Of a DNA stretch of 46,862 nt, positions 32,729-41,306 are shown piece by piece. Source of the DNA: Azospirillum sp. 51_20 (GTDB lineage Bacteria; Pseudomonadota; Alphaproteobacteria; RF32; CAG-239); assembly GCA_001917175.1 (NCBI GenBank), contig MNTV01000021.1:1-46862 (forward strand). Direction: 5' to 3'. How positions within the stretch are numbered: position 1 is the stretch's first letter; the number at the start of each line of letters is the position of its first letter. The notes under the pieces were generated by a model that was not told the origin of the DNA, ran no database searches, and worked only from the letters and a program-made list of their open reading frames with translations. The translations under genes were made by a program, and so were the position numbers.

Positions 32729-33589
32729 CTACGATTGATTTTTAAGATTGTAATTTTGGTTTAGATAAGCCTGACAGGTGTTGTCCAGCAGCATTGCGAT
32801 CGTCATCGGACCGACCCCGCCCGGCACCGGCGTAATGAATGCCGCTTTTTCCCTGACCTCGTCAAAATCGACGTCCCCGCACAATTTGCCGTCAATCCGG
32901 TTAATGCCGACGTCTATTACCGCCGCCCCCTCTCTGATCCAGTCGCCTTTCACCATTTTCGGGCAGCCGCAGGCGGCAACGACAATGTCCGCCTGCCGGG
33001 TCAGCGCCGGCAGATTGACGGTTTTGCTGTGAGCTATCGTCACCGTGCAATGATGGTTCAGCAAAAGCGACGCCAGCGGCCGGCCGACGATGTTGGAACG
33101 GCCGATAATCACCGCATGTTTTCCGCTTAAGTCGCCGACGGAATGCTCCAGCAGATAAAGAATGCCTTTCGGCGTGGCGGCCACCATTGCCCGCGGATCG
33201 TTTTCGTGCAGCAGCCCGGCGTTATACGGGCCGAAACCGTCCACGTCTTTCTCGTGGGCAATGGTCTCGATCACTTTGGCGGCGTTAATATGTTTCGGCA
33301 GCGGCATCTGCACCAGAATGCCGTTGACCTTTCGTTCATTGTTCAAACGGCCGATCAGTTCCAGCAGATCGGCTTCCGCGGTTTCCTCCGGCAAATGGTA
33401 AATGTCGCAGGCCATGCCCAGCGCCTGCGCCGCCTTTTGTTTGTTGCGGTCGTAAATGATACTGGCCGGATCGCTGCCGACCAGAATAACCGCCAGATAA
33501 GGCTTGACCTGCCAGCCGGCGATTTTTTCCGCCAGCCGGTTCCGCAAACTTTCGGCAATCGCCTTGCCGTCAATAATCTCTGCCGTCAT
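32729..33589 (-). CDS. folD: bifunctional methylenetetrahydrofolate dehydrogenase/cyclohydrolase
   Basis: A 286-residue FolD of normal length. The catalytic Tyr-x3-Lys is in IIYDRNKQKA, the VDGFGPYNAG and VIIGRSNIVGRPLASLL segments are family hallmarks, and PGGVGPMTIAMLLDNT closes the fold. It interconverts 5,10-methylene-, methenyl- and 10-formyl-tetrahydrofolate with NADP. It overlaps the upstream yggU-like gene by 20 bp, giving the common alphaproteobacterial yggT-yggU-folD order. Confidence 0.97.
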   Translation of the reverse strand: MTAEIIDGKAIAESLRNRLAEKIAGWQVKPYLAVILVGSDPASIIYDRNKQKAAQALGMACDIYHLPEETAEADLLELIGRLNNERKVNGILVQMPLPKHINAAKVIETIAHEKDVDGFGPYNAGLLHENDPRAMVAATPKGILYLLEHSVGDLSGKHAVIIGRSNIVGRPLASLLLNHHCTVTIAHSKTVNLPALTRQADIVVAACGCPKMVKGDWIREGAAVIDVGINRIDGKLCGDVDFDEVREKAAFITPVPGGVGPMTIAMLLDNTCQAYLNQNYNLKNQS

Positions 33590-33896
33590 ATTCCCTGCTC
33601 CATTCTTGCAAACGCCGGCGGACGTCTTCGCCGCCGCTTTTAATCAACAGTTTCTTATAATGTGAAATTTCGCCGCTGACAAGCTCTATTTCCGATTTCG
33701 CCGTTTTAAGCCTTTTGGCCGCAAACGAAATCAGTTCCTTGTTGGCGCGCCCCTTTTCCGGCGAACTGACCACCGAAATTTTCAGATATTCCTCGTTTTT
33801 TTCATTGCGGAAAATTCCCTTTATTCCGGCCGCCGCGGCGTTCGGCGACAACCGCACCCGCAAAATTATCCCCTTGCCCGTTTCCTCAAAAAACAT
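33570..33896 (-). CDS. DUF167 (UPF0235, YggU-like) protein
   Basis: A 108-residue DUF167 protein. ILRVRLSPNAAAAGIKG, LKISVVSSPEKGRANKELIS, and SEIELVSGEISHYKKLLI carry the family pattern. The fold is known; the molecular function is not. It is 67 bp downstream of the YggT gene and overlaps folD by 20 bp. A hairpin in the gap to YggT may reduce read-through. Confidence 0.93.
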   Translation of the reverse strand: MFFEETGKGIILRVRLSPNAAAAGIKGIFRNEKNEEYLKISVVSSPEKGRANKELISFAAKRLKTAKSEIELVSGEISHYKKLLIKSGGEDVRRRLQEWSREYDGRDY

Positions 33897-33920
33897 ATCT
33901 GCTCCGAATTTAAAAAAACA

Positions 33921-33944
33921 ATCGGGCAGCAGCTGCCGCCCGAT
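33921..33944 (-). terminator. hairpin-T between yggT and yggU
   Basis: Inverted repeat ATCGGGC...GCCCGAT with an inner GCAGCTGC; on the minus strand it is followed by TGTTTTTTT. It could terminate yggT transcription or attenuate read-through into yggU-folD. Confidence 0.65.
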
Positions 33945-33963
33945 CGGTCGTTTTTCTCGTTTT

Positions 33964-34266
33964 CTACGACATCAGCATCAGGTCGAGCCGGTAGATGAAA
34001 CGTCCCAGAAACAACAAAACCAGCAGCAGGATAAACGGGGAGAAGTCGAACCCCGAAACCGCCGGAACCTTTTCCGAAATCTTTTTATAAACCGGTCCCG
34101 TCGCTTTGGCCAAAAGTTCGCTGATTTTGGCGACATAAACGTTTTTGACGTCGACAATGCCGAAACGGACCAGCCAATGGAGAACCACTTCCGCCAGAAC
34201 AACGGTAAAATAGATATTGACCACAATGCCCAGCATCCACACGAATGGTTCAAATAAAGCAGCCAT
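33964..34266 (-). CDS. YggT family membrane protein
   Basis: A 100-residue YggT-type protein with hydrophobic segments at 8-30 and 72-92. VVNIYFTVVLAEVVLHWLV, TGPVYKKISEKVPAVSGFDFSPFILLLVL is the family pattern (usually in one or two repeats; this is a single unit). YggT proteins are inner-membrane proteins of the osmotic/division context of unclear function. RBS AAGGAG lies about 8 bases before the ATG. Confidence 0.92.
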   Translation of the reverse strand: MAALFEPFVWMLGIVVNIYFTVVLAEVVLHWLVRFGIVDVKNVYVAKISELLAKATGPVYKKISEKVPAVSGFDFSPFILLLVLLFLGRFIYRLDLMLMS

Positions 34267-34343
34267 GAAAAAACTCCTTATAATTAAAACATAATCATTT
34301 TCAGCTTCAACTTATACAAAATCCGCCCGCTTGTCCAGCATTT

Positions 34344-35456
34344 TTAAGCGTTTTGCAACCGCGAAGACAAGGTGCTGTAATAAGCGCTGTCAAAGGCCCG
34401 GGAACGATCCATCGAATAACCGAGCGAACGCGTTTTGAGCGGCGGCCGGCGCCCGCTTAAGCGGGCGATGTGTTCGCGCACGTCTTCCGCCGTTTCCATT
34501 GCCGGCCGTTCGGGTTCCGCACGTTCGATAAACTCTTCCGCCATGCTGCGTTCATAAGCCTGCATACGGTCGTCGTCCCAGTGAAACAGTATCTCTTCCT
34601 TCAGCATGTCGTCGAAACGGAAAGCCAGTTCAAGCGCATCACCGGCTTCGTTCTGATAAAGCATTTCCTGCTCGTCGTTGCGGCGCAGGTCATCGTCTTC
34701 GTACATGCCGTAAAAGTCATCGTAGTCGTCGTCCAGATCATCATCGTCGCCGTGATAGACGTTTAACTTCTGCAACGTGCGCTTCGGCATGTTCCAGCGC
34801 GGCTGGCGCTTCATAAACTCACGCATGGCGGCAACGTAAACAACGGCTTTCTTATAGTCGTTTTCCTTCTTTTTGATATCCACTTCCTGCGGCTTGTCCG
34901 CCTTGTTGGCGGTGCTTTCCTTAATGCTGCTCCTGATCTGGCGCAGCTTGACCAGCTTGTTGTAAAGGTTGGTATAATGCTTTTTGGCTTCGGGAAAAGC
35001 ACAGTTCTGAAACAGTCCGAGACAGGTCAGAATTTCCGCTTCGCGGGAATAGGAATCTTCAATCCACTCGTTTCTTTCCGCCAGATCGTCTTCCGACACG
35101 AAACCGTCGTTCATATGCTGCATGATTTCCGCGGATTCGGTAAACCAGCTGAAATACTCCTGTTCTGAAGACGTTTCCGAACCGAGCGATTCGATCGTCA
35201 ACGCGATCTGAAACTGCAAGTCAGCCACCGGAACCTCCCGGTTGCCGATTTTGATGCTCGACTTTTTCGGCGCCAGCACCAGCTCGCGCGTCACCTTTTC
35301 GGCCTCCTGCCGGTCAATGTCGGGATATTCCTGCCGCACCGCCCGCATAATGATGTTTTTGGAACTGTCCAGCTTGTCCTGACGGTTCATCTGCACATAG
35401 CGCAGCCGTTCCAGACGCTCCTGCTGCAGTTTTCGTTTGTTTTCGGCTTCGTCCAT
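34344..35456 (-). CDS. charged hypothetical protein with acidic cluster
   Basis: A 370-residue soluble protein of no recognised family. It is helix-rich and highly charged, with an unusual acidic/aromatic cluster at residues 237-256 (DDDDLDDDYDDFYGMYEDDD) and basic ends (QERLERLRYVQMNRQDK at the start, SRAFDSAYYSTLSSRLQ at the end). There is no signal peptide. ATG has GGAGG 9 bases upstream. It lies 23 bp downstream of the TerB-like gene and is probably cotranscribed with it. Confidence 0.85.
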   Translation of the reverse strand: MDEAENKRKLQQERLERLRYVQMNRQDKLDSSKNIIMRAVRQEYPDIDRQEAEKVTRELVLAPKKSSIKIGNREVPVADLQFQIALTIESLGSETSSEQEYFSWFTESAEIMQHMNDGFVSEDDLAERNEWIEDSYSREAEILTCLGLFQNCAFPEAKKHYTNLYNKLVKLRQIRSSIKESTANKADKPQEVDIKKKENDYKKAVVYVAAMREFMKRQPRWNMPKRTLQKLNVYHGDDDDLDDDYDDFYGMYEDDDLRRNDEQEMLYQNEAGDALELAFRFDDMLKEEILFHWDDDRMQAYERSMAEEFIERAEPERPAMETAEDVREHIARLSGRRPPLKTRSLGYSMDRSRAFDSAYYSTLSSRLQNA

Positions 35457-35479
35457 GATAAAACCTCCGTAATGATAAA

Positions 35480-35917
35480 TCAGTTTCCGACTTCCTCGAA
35501 AATAATCTTTGCCTCCTCCGCCAGAATAATTTTATCAATAACCCAGTTGCTGATTTGCTCGATTTTATCCAGTTCGACGCCCATCGCCTGCCCGACCCGG
35601 CCGATAAACAGGGTTTCCTCGTCGGTTAAAACGTCGTCGGCATGAGCCAGAATGCACAGTTCCTTGATCAGCTCAAGCGCCACCCTGCGGCTCTTGATTT
35701 TCTTGAGATCTTCAATAATCGCATCGTCCTCGGCACAGGAAAAGATTTCCGCAGTCCCGTCTTCCGAAACATGATAGGTTTTGGCCAAGTTTTTGATAAA
35801 ACGCTTTTCGTTCTCGTCAAAAGAACCGTCAGCACAGGCCAGTCTGGTAAAGGCCTTGAGATACGCAATCCGGCTTTCCTCATCCATTTTAAGCATTTCT
35901 TCCAAGTGCTGATCCAT
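35480..35917 (-). CDS. TerB-family protein
   Basis: A 145-residue TerB-like helical protein. Two repeats of an acidic loop, ACADGSFDENEKRFI (about 27-41) and AHADDVLTDEETLFI (about 93-107), form the probable metal-binding sites. I chose ATG 35917 (GGGAGAG upstream) over the frame to 36040. TerB is named from tellurite resistance, but lone TerB proteins are usually membrane-stress or sensing proteins of unknown role. It is the first gene of a two-gene unit with the charged protein. Confidence 0.88.
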   Translation of the reverse strand: MDQHLEEMLKMDEESRIAYLKAFTRLACADGSFDENEKRFIKNLAKTYHVSEDGTAEIFSCAEDDAIIEDLKKIKSRRVALELIKELCILAHADDVLTDEETLFIGRVGQAMGVELDKIEQISNWVIDKIILAEEAKIIFEEVGN

Positions 35918-36120
35918 AAGAACTCTCCCTAAAAAAATATTAAACGTGGTGTTTACCCGCATGATAACAAAGACAAAACGCAATGGCAACAAAAATCCTT
36001 TTCCGCCCGGCAAAAAATGACAAAATTGCAGAAAAAACACCGGGCAAAAAACATTTGAAAAACGCCGCGTTTAAGGCTAATATGCGGACAAAAGACAATT
36101 AACGGAACAAGAAGACAAAA

Positions 36121-37458
36121 GTGAAATACTACATCAAAACCTTCGGCTGCCAGATGAACGTTTACGATTCTCAGCGCATTGCCCGCATTTTGCAGAACAT
36201 GGGACACACCCCGGCGGCTTCCCCCGCCGAGGCCGGCCTGATCATCTTCAACACCTGCCACATCCGGGAAAAAGCGGCGGAAAAGCTTTTTTCCGACCTC
36301 GGCCGCATTAATCTGATTAAAGAAGAACGCAAGGCCGCCGGGCTGGAAACCATCATCGGCGTCGTCGGCTGCGTGGTTCAGGCGGAAGACGGAGAAATCG
36401 CCAGACGGGCGCCGTTCGTCAATTTTGCCACCGGCCCCCTCACCTATTACCGGATTCCCGAAATTTTGCAAAAAATCGCCCGCGACAAGGACCTCTGCAT
36501 CATCGACACCGAGTTTACCGCCGAAAGCAAATTCGACCATCTGCCGGAAAACCGTTCCGAAGGCGCCTGCTCCTATCTTGCCGTCCAGGAAGGCTGCAAC
36601 AACTTCTGCACCTACTGCATCGTTCCCTATACCCGCGGGGTGGAAACTTCGCGGCCGGTGGAAGACGTGTTGAAAGAAGCGCGCCGGCTGGTAGAAACCG
36701 GCACGCTTGAAATCAACCTGCTCGGCCAAAACGTCAACTCCTATCACGGCGAAGACGCCGCCGGCAAAGAGCGCGACCTGGCCTATCTGCTGCGCCGGCT
36801 GGCCGAGATCGACGGCTTGGAACGCCTGCGCTACACCACCTCTTACCCCGCCGACGTCAACGATGACCTCATCGCCTGCCATCGTGAAATCAAAAAACTG
36901 ATGCCTTACCTGCATCTGCCGCTGCAGTCGGGTTCCGACAAAATACTGAAGGCAATGAACCGCCGCCACACCGCCGGCGAATATATCGAAACCGTCGGCA
37001 AGCTGAAAGAGGCCAACCCCGAACTCGGTTTTTCTTCCGACTTCATCGTCGGCTTTCCGGGCGAAACCGACGAGGACTTTGCCGCCACCCTCGACATGGT
37101 CGACCGGGTCGGCTACATTCAGGCCTATTCCTTCAAATACAGCCGCCGTGCCGGCACGCCCGCCGCGGTTTATCCCGGTCAGGTGCCGGAAAAGATAAAG
37201 GCGGAACGTTTAAATGTTCTGCAGGAAAAATTATTTTCCCGGCAGTTAAACTTTAATAAAGAATGTATCGGTAAAATCATGCCGGTATTGTTTGAGAGCA
37301 AGGGCAAAAAGAAGGGACAGCTGTTCGGACGCACGCCCTACATGCAGAATCTGCATGCGGAAGCGCCGACCGAAAGCCTCAACCGGATCCTGCCGGTGCG
37401 CGTAACCGGCGCCACCGTCAACTCTTTAAGCGGAACAGTCATACAACAACAAAATTAA
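36121..37458 (+). CDS. miaB: tRNA-2-methylthio-N6-dimethylallyladenosine synthase
   Basis: A 445-residue radical-SAM methylthiotransferase. The N-terminal UPF0004 cluster uses C10, C46 and C84; the radical-SAM cluster is CNNFCTYC (C159, C163, C166), then ETSRPVEDV and FIVGFPGETDEDF; a TRAM domain closes at about 380-440. It adds a methylthio group to i6A37 of tRNAs reading UNN codons. It starts with GTG at 36121 after GGAACAAGAAG. It opens the plus-strand housekeeping block. Confidence 0.97.
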   Translation: MKYYIKTFGCQMNVYDSQRIARILQNMGHTPAASPAEAGLIIFNTCHIREKAAEKLFSDLGRINLIKEERKAAGLETIIGVVGCVVQAEDGEIARRAPFVNFATGPLTYYRIPEILQKIARDKDLCIIDTEFTAESKFDHLPENRSEGACSYLAVQEGCNNFCTYCIVPYTRGVETSRPVEDVLKEARRLVETGTLEINLLGQNVNSYHGEDAAGKERDLAYLLRRLAEIDGLERLRYTTSYPADVNDDLIACHREIKKLMPYLHLPLQSGSDKILKAMNRRHTAGEYIETVGKLKEANPELGFSSDFIVGFPGETDEDFAATLDMVDRVGYIQAYSFKYSRRAGTPAAVYPGQVPEKIKAERLNVLQEKLFSRQLNFNKECIGKIMPVLFESKGKKKGQLFGRTPYMQNLHAEAPTESLNRILPVRVTGATVNSLSGTVIQQQN

Positions 37459-37467
37459 GGTACAACC

Positions 37468-38448
37468 ATGGCAGAAATCGAATTTGAACTTTTTAACAAT
37501 CAGCTTGTTCAGCAGTTGGTCGGCCCGCAGGACGGCAACCTGAAGATCATCGAAAAGGCGCTGGGAGCGGAAATTGCCGCTTTCGGCAACCGGATACGCA
37601 TCAGCGGCGACGAAGAAGCGGTACGGCAGGCCAAAAACGCGGTTGACGCGCTTTATTCCAAAGTCAGCCGCGGCATTGCCGTCGGCGAACAGGAAGTGCT
37701 GGCCGCCGTACGCATCAGCGGCGCGGAAGCCAACGTCAAACCGCAGGTCAACATCGACGACATCGTGCTCAAGACCAAAAAACGCCACATTTATCCCCGT
37801 TCGGCCACGCAGGCGGAATATATCGTCGAAATGATGAACAACGAACTGGTTTTCGGCCTCGGCCCTGCCGGCACCGGCAAAACCTATCTGGCGGTCGCGC
37901 TTGCCGTCACCATGATGCTGGAAGGTTCGATCGACAAGATCATTCTTTCCCGCCCGGCGGTTGAGGCCGGCGAAAACCTCGGCTTTCTGCCCGGCGACCT
38001 GAAGGACAAAGTCGATCCCTACCTGCGTCCGCTGTACGACGCCCTGTATGAAATGCTGCCGGCCGAACAGGTCGACAAGAAACTGGCCGCCGGCGAAATC
38101 GAAATCGCGCCGCTTGCGTTCATGCGCGGCCGTACCTTGTCAAACGCCTTCGTCATCCTTGATGAAGCCCAGAACACCACTCCCATGCAGATGAAAATGT
38201 TTCTCACCCGCCTGGGCGAAAACTCGCGCATGGTCGTCAACGGCGACTTAAGCCAGGTTGACCTGCCGCGCGGGGTCGTTTCCGGCCTGCGCGACGCGCT
38301 TGACACTCTCCGCGGGGTCGGCGGCATCAGTTCGGTCACCTTCAGCGCCGCCGACGTCGTCCGCCACGGTCTGGTCGCCAAGATCGTCCGCGCATATGAA
38401 CAGAAATATCATCGGGAAGAAAAGAAAAAAGATGAAAACGACGCTTAA
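37468..38448 (+). CDS. phoH: PhoH-like ATPase
   Basis: A 326-residue PhoH/PhoL-type P-loop ATPase. An N-terminal KH-like domain (about 1-90) precedes Walker A GPAGTGKTYLAV and Walker B VILDEAQNTTPMQMK. It is an RNA-related ATPase commonly paired with YbeY. The start follows AAGG and is 9 bp after miaB; ybeY overlaps its end by 17 bp. Confidence 0.95.
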   Translation: MAEIEFELFNNQLVQQLVGPQDGNLKIIEKALGAEIAAFGNRIRISGDEEAVRQAKNAVDALYSKVSRGIAVGEQEVLAAVRISGAEANVKPQVNIDDIVLKTKKRHIYPRSATQAEYIVEMMNNELVFGLGPAGTGKTYLAVALAVTMMLEGSIDKIILSRPAVEAGENLGFLPGDLKDKVDPYLRPLYDALYEMLPAEQVDKKLAAGEIEIAPLAFMRGRTLSNAFVILDEAQNTTPMQMKMFLTRLGENSRMVVNGDLSQVDLPRGVVSGLRDALDTLRGVGGISSVTFSAADVVRHGLVAKIVRAYEQKYHREEKKKDENDA

Positions 38449-38941
38449 CCTCAACATCGGCGACAAAAACTGGGACGACCAGCTGCCCGACGCGGCAGCC
38501 GTTTCGGAAAACGTTTTTCAAACCGTCATTAACCGACTGAAACCGGAATTTCTGCAAGGCAAAAAAGAAGTCGGCCTCAATGTCGAACTCGGCGGCGACG
38601 AAGAAATACAAGCCCTCAACCGCCAATTCCGCAATCTTGACAAGCCGACCAACGTGCTTTCCTTTGCCAACATTGACGACGACGACTTTTTCGACGCCCT
38701 GCCGGAAATGACGGAAGTCGAACTCGGCGACATCATCATCGCCTTTGAAACCATGGCCGCCCAAAGCGCGGAACTGGAAATCGGCTTTAAGGAGCATTAC
38801 ATTCACATCCTCGTTCACGGCATCCTCCACCTGCTCGGCTACGACCACACGGAAGAAGAGGAACGAAAGGAAATGGAAGCGCTGGAAACCCGGCTGCTGG
38901 CGGAATTCAACATCGCCGATCCTTACGGGGAAAAAGAATAA
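38432..38941 (+). CDS. ybeY: endoribonuclease YbeY
   Basis: A 169-residue YbeY. The zinc site is HGILHLLGYDH (H129, H133, H139), with LNRQFRNLDKPTNVLSF in front. It acts in 16S rRNA 3'-end maturation and 70S quality control. I chose ATG 38432 (inside the phoH end, 17-bp overlap); the longer frame from 38258 is entirely within phoH. The next gene, lnt, starts 95 bp later; the CorC-type gene often found between is missing. Confidence 0.96.
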   Translation: MKTTLNLNIGDKNWDDQLPDAAAVSENVFQTVINRLKPEFLQGKKEVGLNVELGGDEEIQALNRQFRNLDKPTNVLSFANIDDDDFFDALPEMTEVELGDIIIAFETMAAQSAELEIGFKEHYIHILVHGILHLLGYDHTEEEERKEMEALETRLLAEFNIADPYGEKE

Positions 38942-39036
38942 CAACGGCCTTCTCCCTCCCGCCGGCCGCCGCCTTCCGGGAGCGGAGAAGACATTTTTAT
39001 ACAAATACGGCATCAACCACTTCGGCAATCAGATTC

Positions 39037-40572
39037 ATGTGTTGGCTCAACAAAACAAAGCGGCTGCTCGCAAACTTTCCAAAAACTTCGGCACTGGCAC
39101 TCGGCTGTCTGTCGGTTGCCGCGCTGCCGCCTTATTATCTGTTGCCGCTGCTGGCAGCCGCCTTCGGCGGACTGATGTTTCTGCTGCTGGCAAGCCCGTC
39201 GCCGAAAAAAGCCTTTGCCGTCGGCTATTGGTTCGGTTTCGGCCATTTTGCCTGCGGTCTTTTCTGGATCAACAACGCGCTGATGATGGATCTGCCCCGT
39301 CTGGGCTGGCTGATCCCGTTGTGTTTTGCCGGCAGCGGCGGCTTTTTCGGTTTGTTCGCCGCCTTTCCCGCCCTGTTCTGCCGCTTTTTCAAAGGCAATT
39401 GGCCCAGACTGCTGGCTTTTGCCGCAGCCTGGACGTTTTTCGAATGGATCCGCAGTTTCATCTTTACCGGTTTCCCTTGGAATCTGCTGGGTACCGTCTG
39501 GGCATTCAGCGACAGCGCCATTCAGGCCGCCGCGCTGTTCGGAACTTACGGGCTTTCGCTTTTCACCGTCATCGCCGCCGGTGTCTGGGGCATTCCGTTA
39601 TTTTGCCCCGGAAGGAAAAACCTTGTTTCCGCCGCTCTCTTTTCCGCACTGATCCCGACACTGCTGTTTGCATACGGCAGCCTTCGTCTCGACCGATACC
39701 CCGACGGGAGCTTCTCCGACGTCAACATCCGAATTGTCCAGCCGGCCATTCCCCAGCAAATGAAGTGGAAACCGGAAATGCTGGAACAAAATTTGCAGAC
39801 TTATATTCAAATGTCCGTTCAAGACCTTGCCCCGCAAACAGACATGATCATCTGGGGAGAAACGGCCAACCCCTTTGTCCTCAGTTTGCAGCCGCAGTAT
39901 CTTGAACAGCTTCTGCAGGCGGTACCGGCCGGCGGATACCTTGTCACCGGCGCGCTCGACTATGTTTACGACGGAGAAAAATGGCGGCCGCTCAATGCCA
40001 TGCAGGCGCTTGACGGCAAAGGGGTCGCCGCCGCCTACGGCAAATCGCATCTGGTGCCTTTCGGCGAATATGTCCCTTTGCGGCAGTACCTGCCGGAAAG
40101 CTTAAAACCGGTAACCAACGTCATCGCCGACTTCATGCCCGGCACCGGTCCTTCCACCGTCGTCCTGCCGCAAATTCCGCCGTTTGGCATCCTCATTTGT
40201 TACGAAATCATCTTCCCGGCCGCGGTTACCGATCCCGCACAACGTCCCCAATGGCTGCTCAACCTGACCAACGACGGCTGGTACGGCGACAGCGCCGGCC
40301 CCCGTCAGCATCTGGTCGCCGCCCGCATGCGCGCGGTGGAAGAAGGGCTGACCGTCGTACGTGCGGCCAACTCCGGCATCAGCGCCCTCATTTCCAAAAC
40401 CGGCGTCGTCCTCCGCAGGCTGCCGTTGAACGCTTCCGGAACGCTGGACTTCCCACTGCCGCAGTCGCCGTCGGTCGAAACGCCCTACTCAAAATATCAT
40501 AATCTGACGGTTATGCTGCTTTGTTTTCTTACTGTCATAACCGCCTATGCACTGTCAAAACGTTCGGCCTGA
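39037..40572 (+). CDS. lnt: apolipoprotein N-acyltransferase
   Basis: A 511-residue Lnt. Six to seven hydrophobic helices (about 15-210) precede the nitrilase-like periplasmic domain, with catalytic residues E275 (IIWGETANP), K336 (AYGKSHLVPFGEYVP) and C388 (GILICYEIIFP), close to the E. coli positions. It adds the third acyl chain to lipoproteins at the inner membrane. RBS before ATG 39037 is weak. It is the fourth gene of the miaB block. Confidence 0.96.
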   Translation: MCWLNKTKRLLANFPKTSALALGCLSVAALPPYYLLPLLAAAFGGLMFLLLASPSPKKAFAVGYWFGFGHFACGLFWINNALMMDLPRLGWLIPLCFAGSGGFFGLFAAFPALFCRFFKGNWPRLLAFAAAWTFFEWIRSFIFTGFPWNLLGTVWAFSDSAIQAAALFGTYGLSLFTVIAAGVWGIPLFCPGRKNLVSAALFSALIPTLLFAYGSLRLDRYPDGSFSDVNIRIVQPAIPQQMKWKPEMLEQNLQTYIQMSVQDLAPQTDMIIWGETANPFVLSLQPQYLEQLLQAVPAGGYLVTGALDYVYDGEKWRPLNAMQALDGKGVAAAYGKSHLVPFGEYVPLRQYLPESLKPVTNVIADFMPGTGPSTVVLPQIPPFGILICYEIIFPAAVTDPAQRPQWLLNLTNDGWYGDSAGPRQHLVAARMRAVEEGLTVVRAANSGISALISKTGVVLRRLPLNASGTLDFPLPQSPSVETPYSKYHNLTVMLLCFLTVITAYALSKRSA

Positions 40573-40649
40573 AAAACGCTCCCTGTCCGGCAAAAATAAT
40601 ATTTAATTCTTGTAAATCAAATTGCTATATAAAATATTATATAAAAACA

Positions 40650-40678
40650 TTGACATTAACCACTAAAAATTGCATTAT
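40650..40678 (+). promoter_or_regulatory. candidate promoter of the XRE gene
   Basis: TTGACA (40650-40655), 17-bp spacer, CATTAT (40673-40678), 28 bases before the ATG. Confidence 0.55.
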
Positions 40679-40705
40679 GACAAAAGTAATTTTGTGGAGA
40701 ATGAG

Positions 40706-41206
40706 ATGAATTTGACTAAATCCAAAAAGGCCAGCCGCGGCCGCACCCCAAGCGGGCAACCCAATCCGATCGACGTCCACGTCGGCAACCGCATCCGTCT
40801 GCGCAGAACCCTGCTCGGCTATTCGCAGGAAAAGCTCGCTTCCCTGCTGGGGCTGACTTTTCAGCAGGTCCAGAAATACGAACGCGGCAACAACCGCGTC
40901 GGCGCCAGCCGCCTGTGGGACATCAGCAAGGTGTTGGACGTACCGATAAACTTTTTCTACGAAGACATGGACCGGGAAGTCGCCCAGCAGAGTCCCCGCG
41001 TTTTCAGCGCGCCGGAAAGCGCCCTCTGTTTTGAAGAAAGTCATGAGGAAATCGACATGGATCCGATGAAACGACAGGAAACGCTGGAGTTGGTCAAAGC
41101 CTATTACCGCATTCCCAACCGCAAAGCGGCAAAATATCTCTTTGATCTGATCGTCACCATGTCAAAAACCACCAGCGACCGTGGTCAGGACAGCGACGAA
41201 GAATAA
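40706..41206 (+). CDS. XRE-family helix-turn-helix regulator
   Basis: A 166-residue protein. The HTH at about 25-80 reads GNRIRLRRTLLGYSQEKLASLLGLTFQQVQKYERG, then GASRLWDISKVLDVPINFFYED. A C-terminal helical part (KAYYRIPNRKAAKYLFDL) follows, as in the alphaproteobacterial regulators commonly found upstream of metK. ATG 40706 has GGAGAATGAG upstream; the track-style earlier start at 40670 is not needed. It has its own promoter and terminator. Confidence 0.92.
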   Translation: MNLTKSKKASRGRTPSGQPNPIDVHVGNRIRLRRTLLGYSQEKLASLLGLTFQQVQKYERGNNRVGASRLWDISKVLDVPINFFYEDMDREVAQQSPRVFSAPESALCFEESHEEIDMDPMKRQETLELVKAYYRIPNRKAAKYLFDLIVTMSKTTSDRGQDSDEE

Positions 41207-41230
41207 CAAAATACGCACATGCATTTAAAA

Positions 41231-41259
41231 AAAGCTGGCGTTTTCCCCGCCGGCTTTTT
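41231..41259 (+). terminator. terminator of the XRE gene
   Basis: A 10-bp stem AAAGCTGGCG / CGCCGGCTTT with a T run, 24 bases after the stop. It separates the XRE gene from metK. Confidence 0.8.
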
Positions 41260-41306
41260 ATTATATCGGAAAACGACAACCCTCCAACCACGGGAACAAC
41301 CTGACA

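Noticed and set aside
41262..41306. Possible SAM riboswitch upstream of metK
   Set aside because: Only 45 bases remain after the upstream terminator; I see no match to SAM-II or SAM/SAH consensus.
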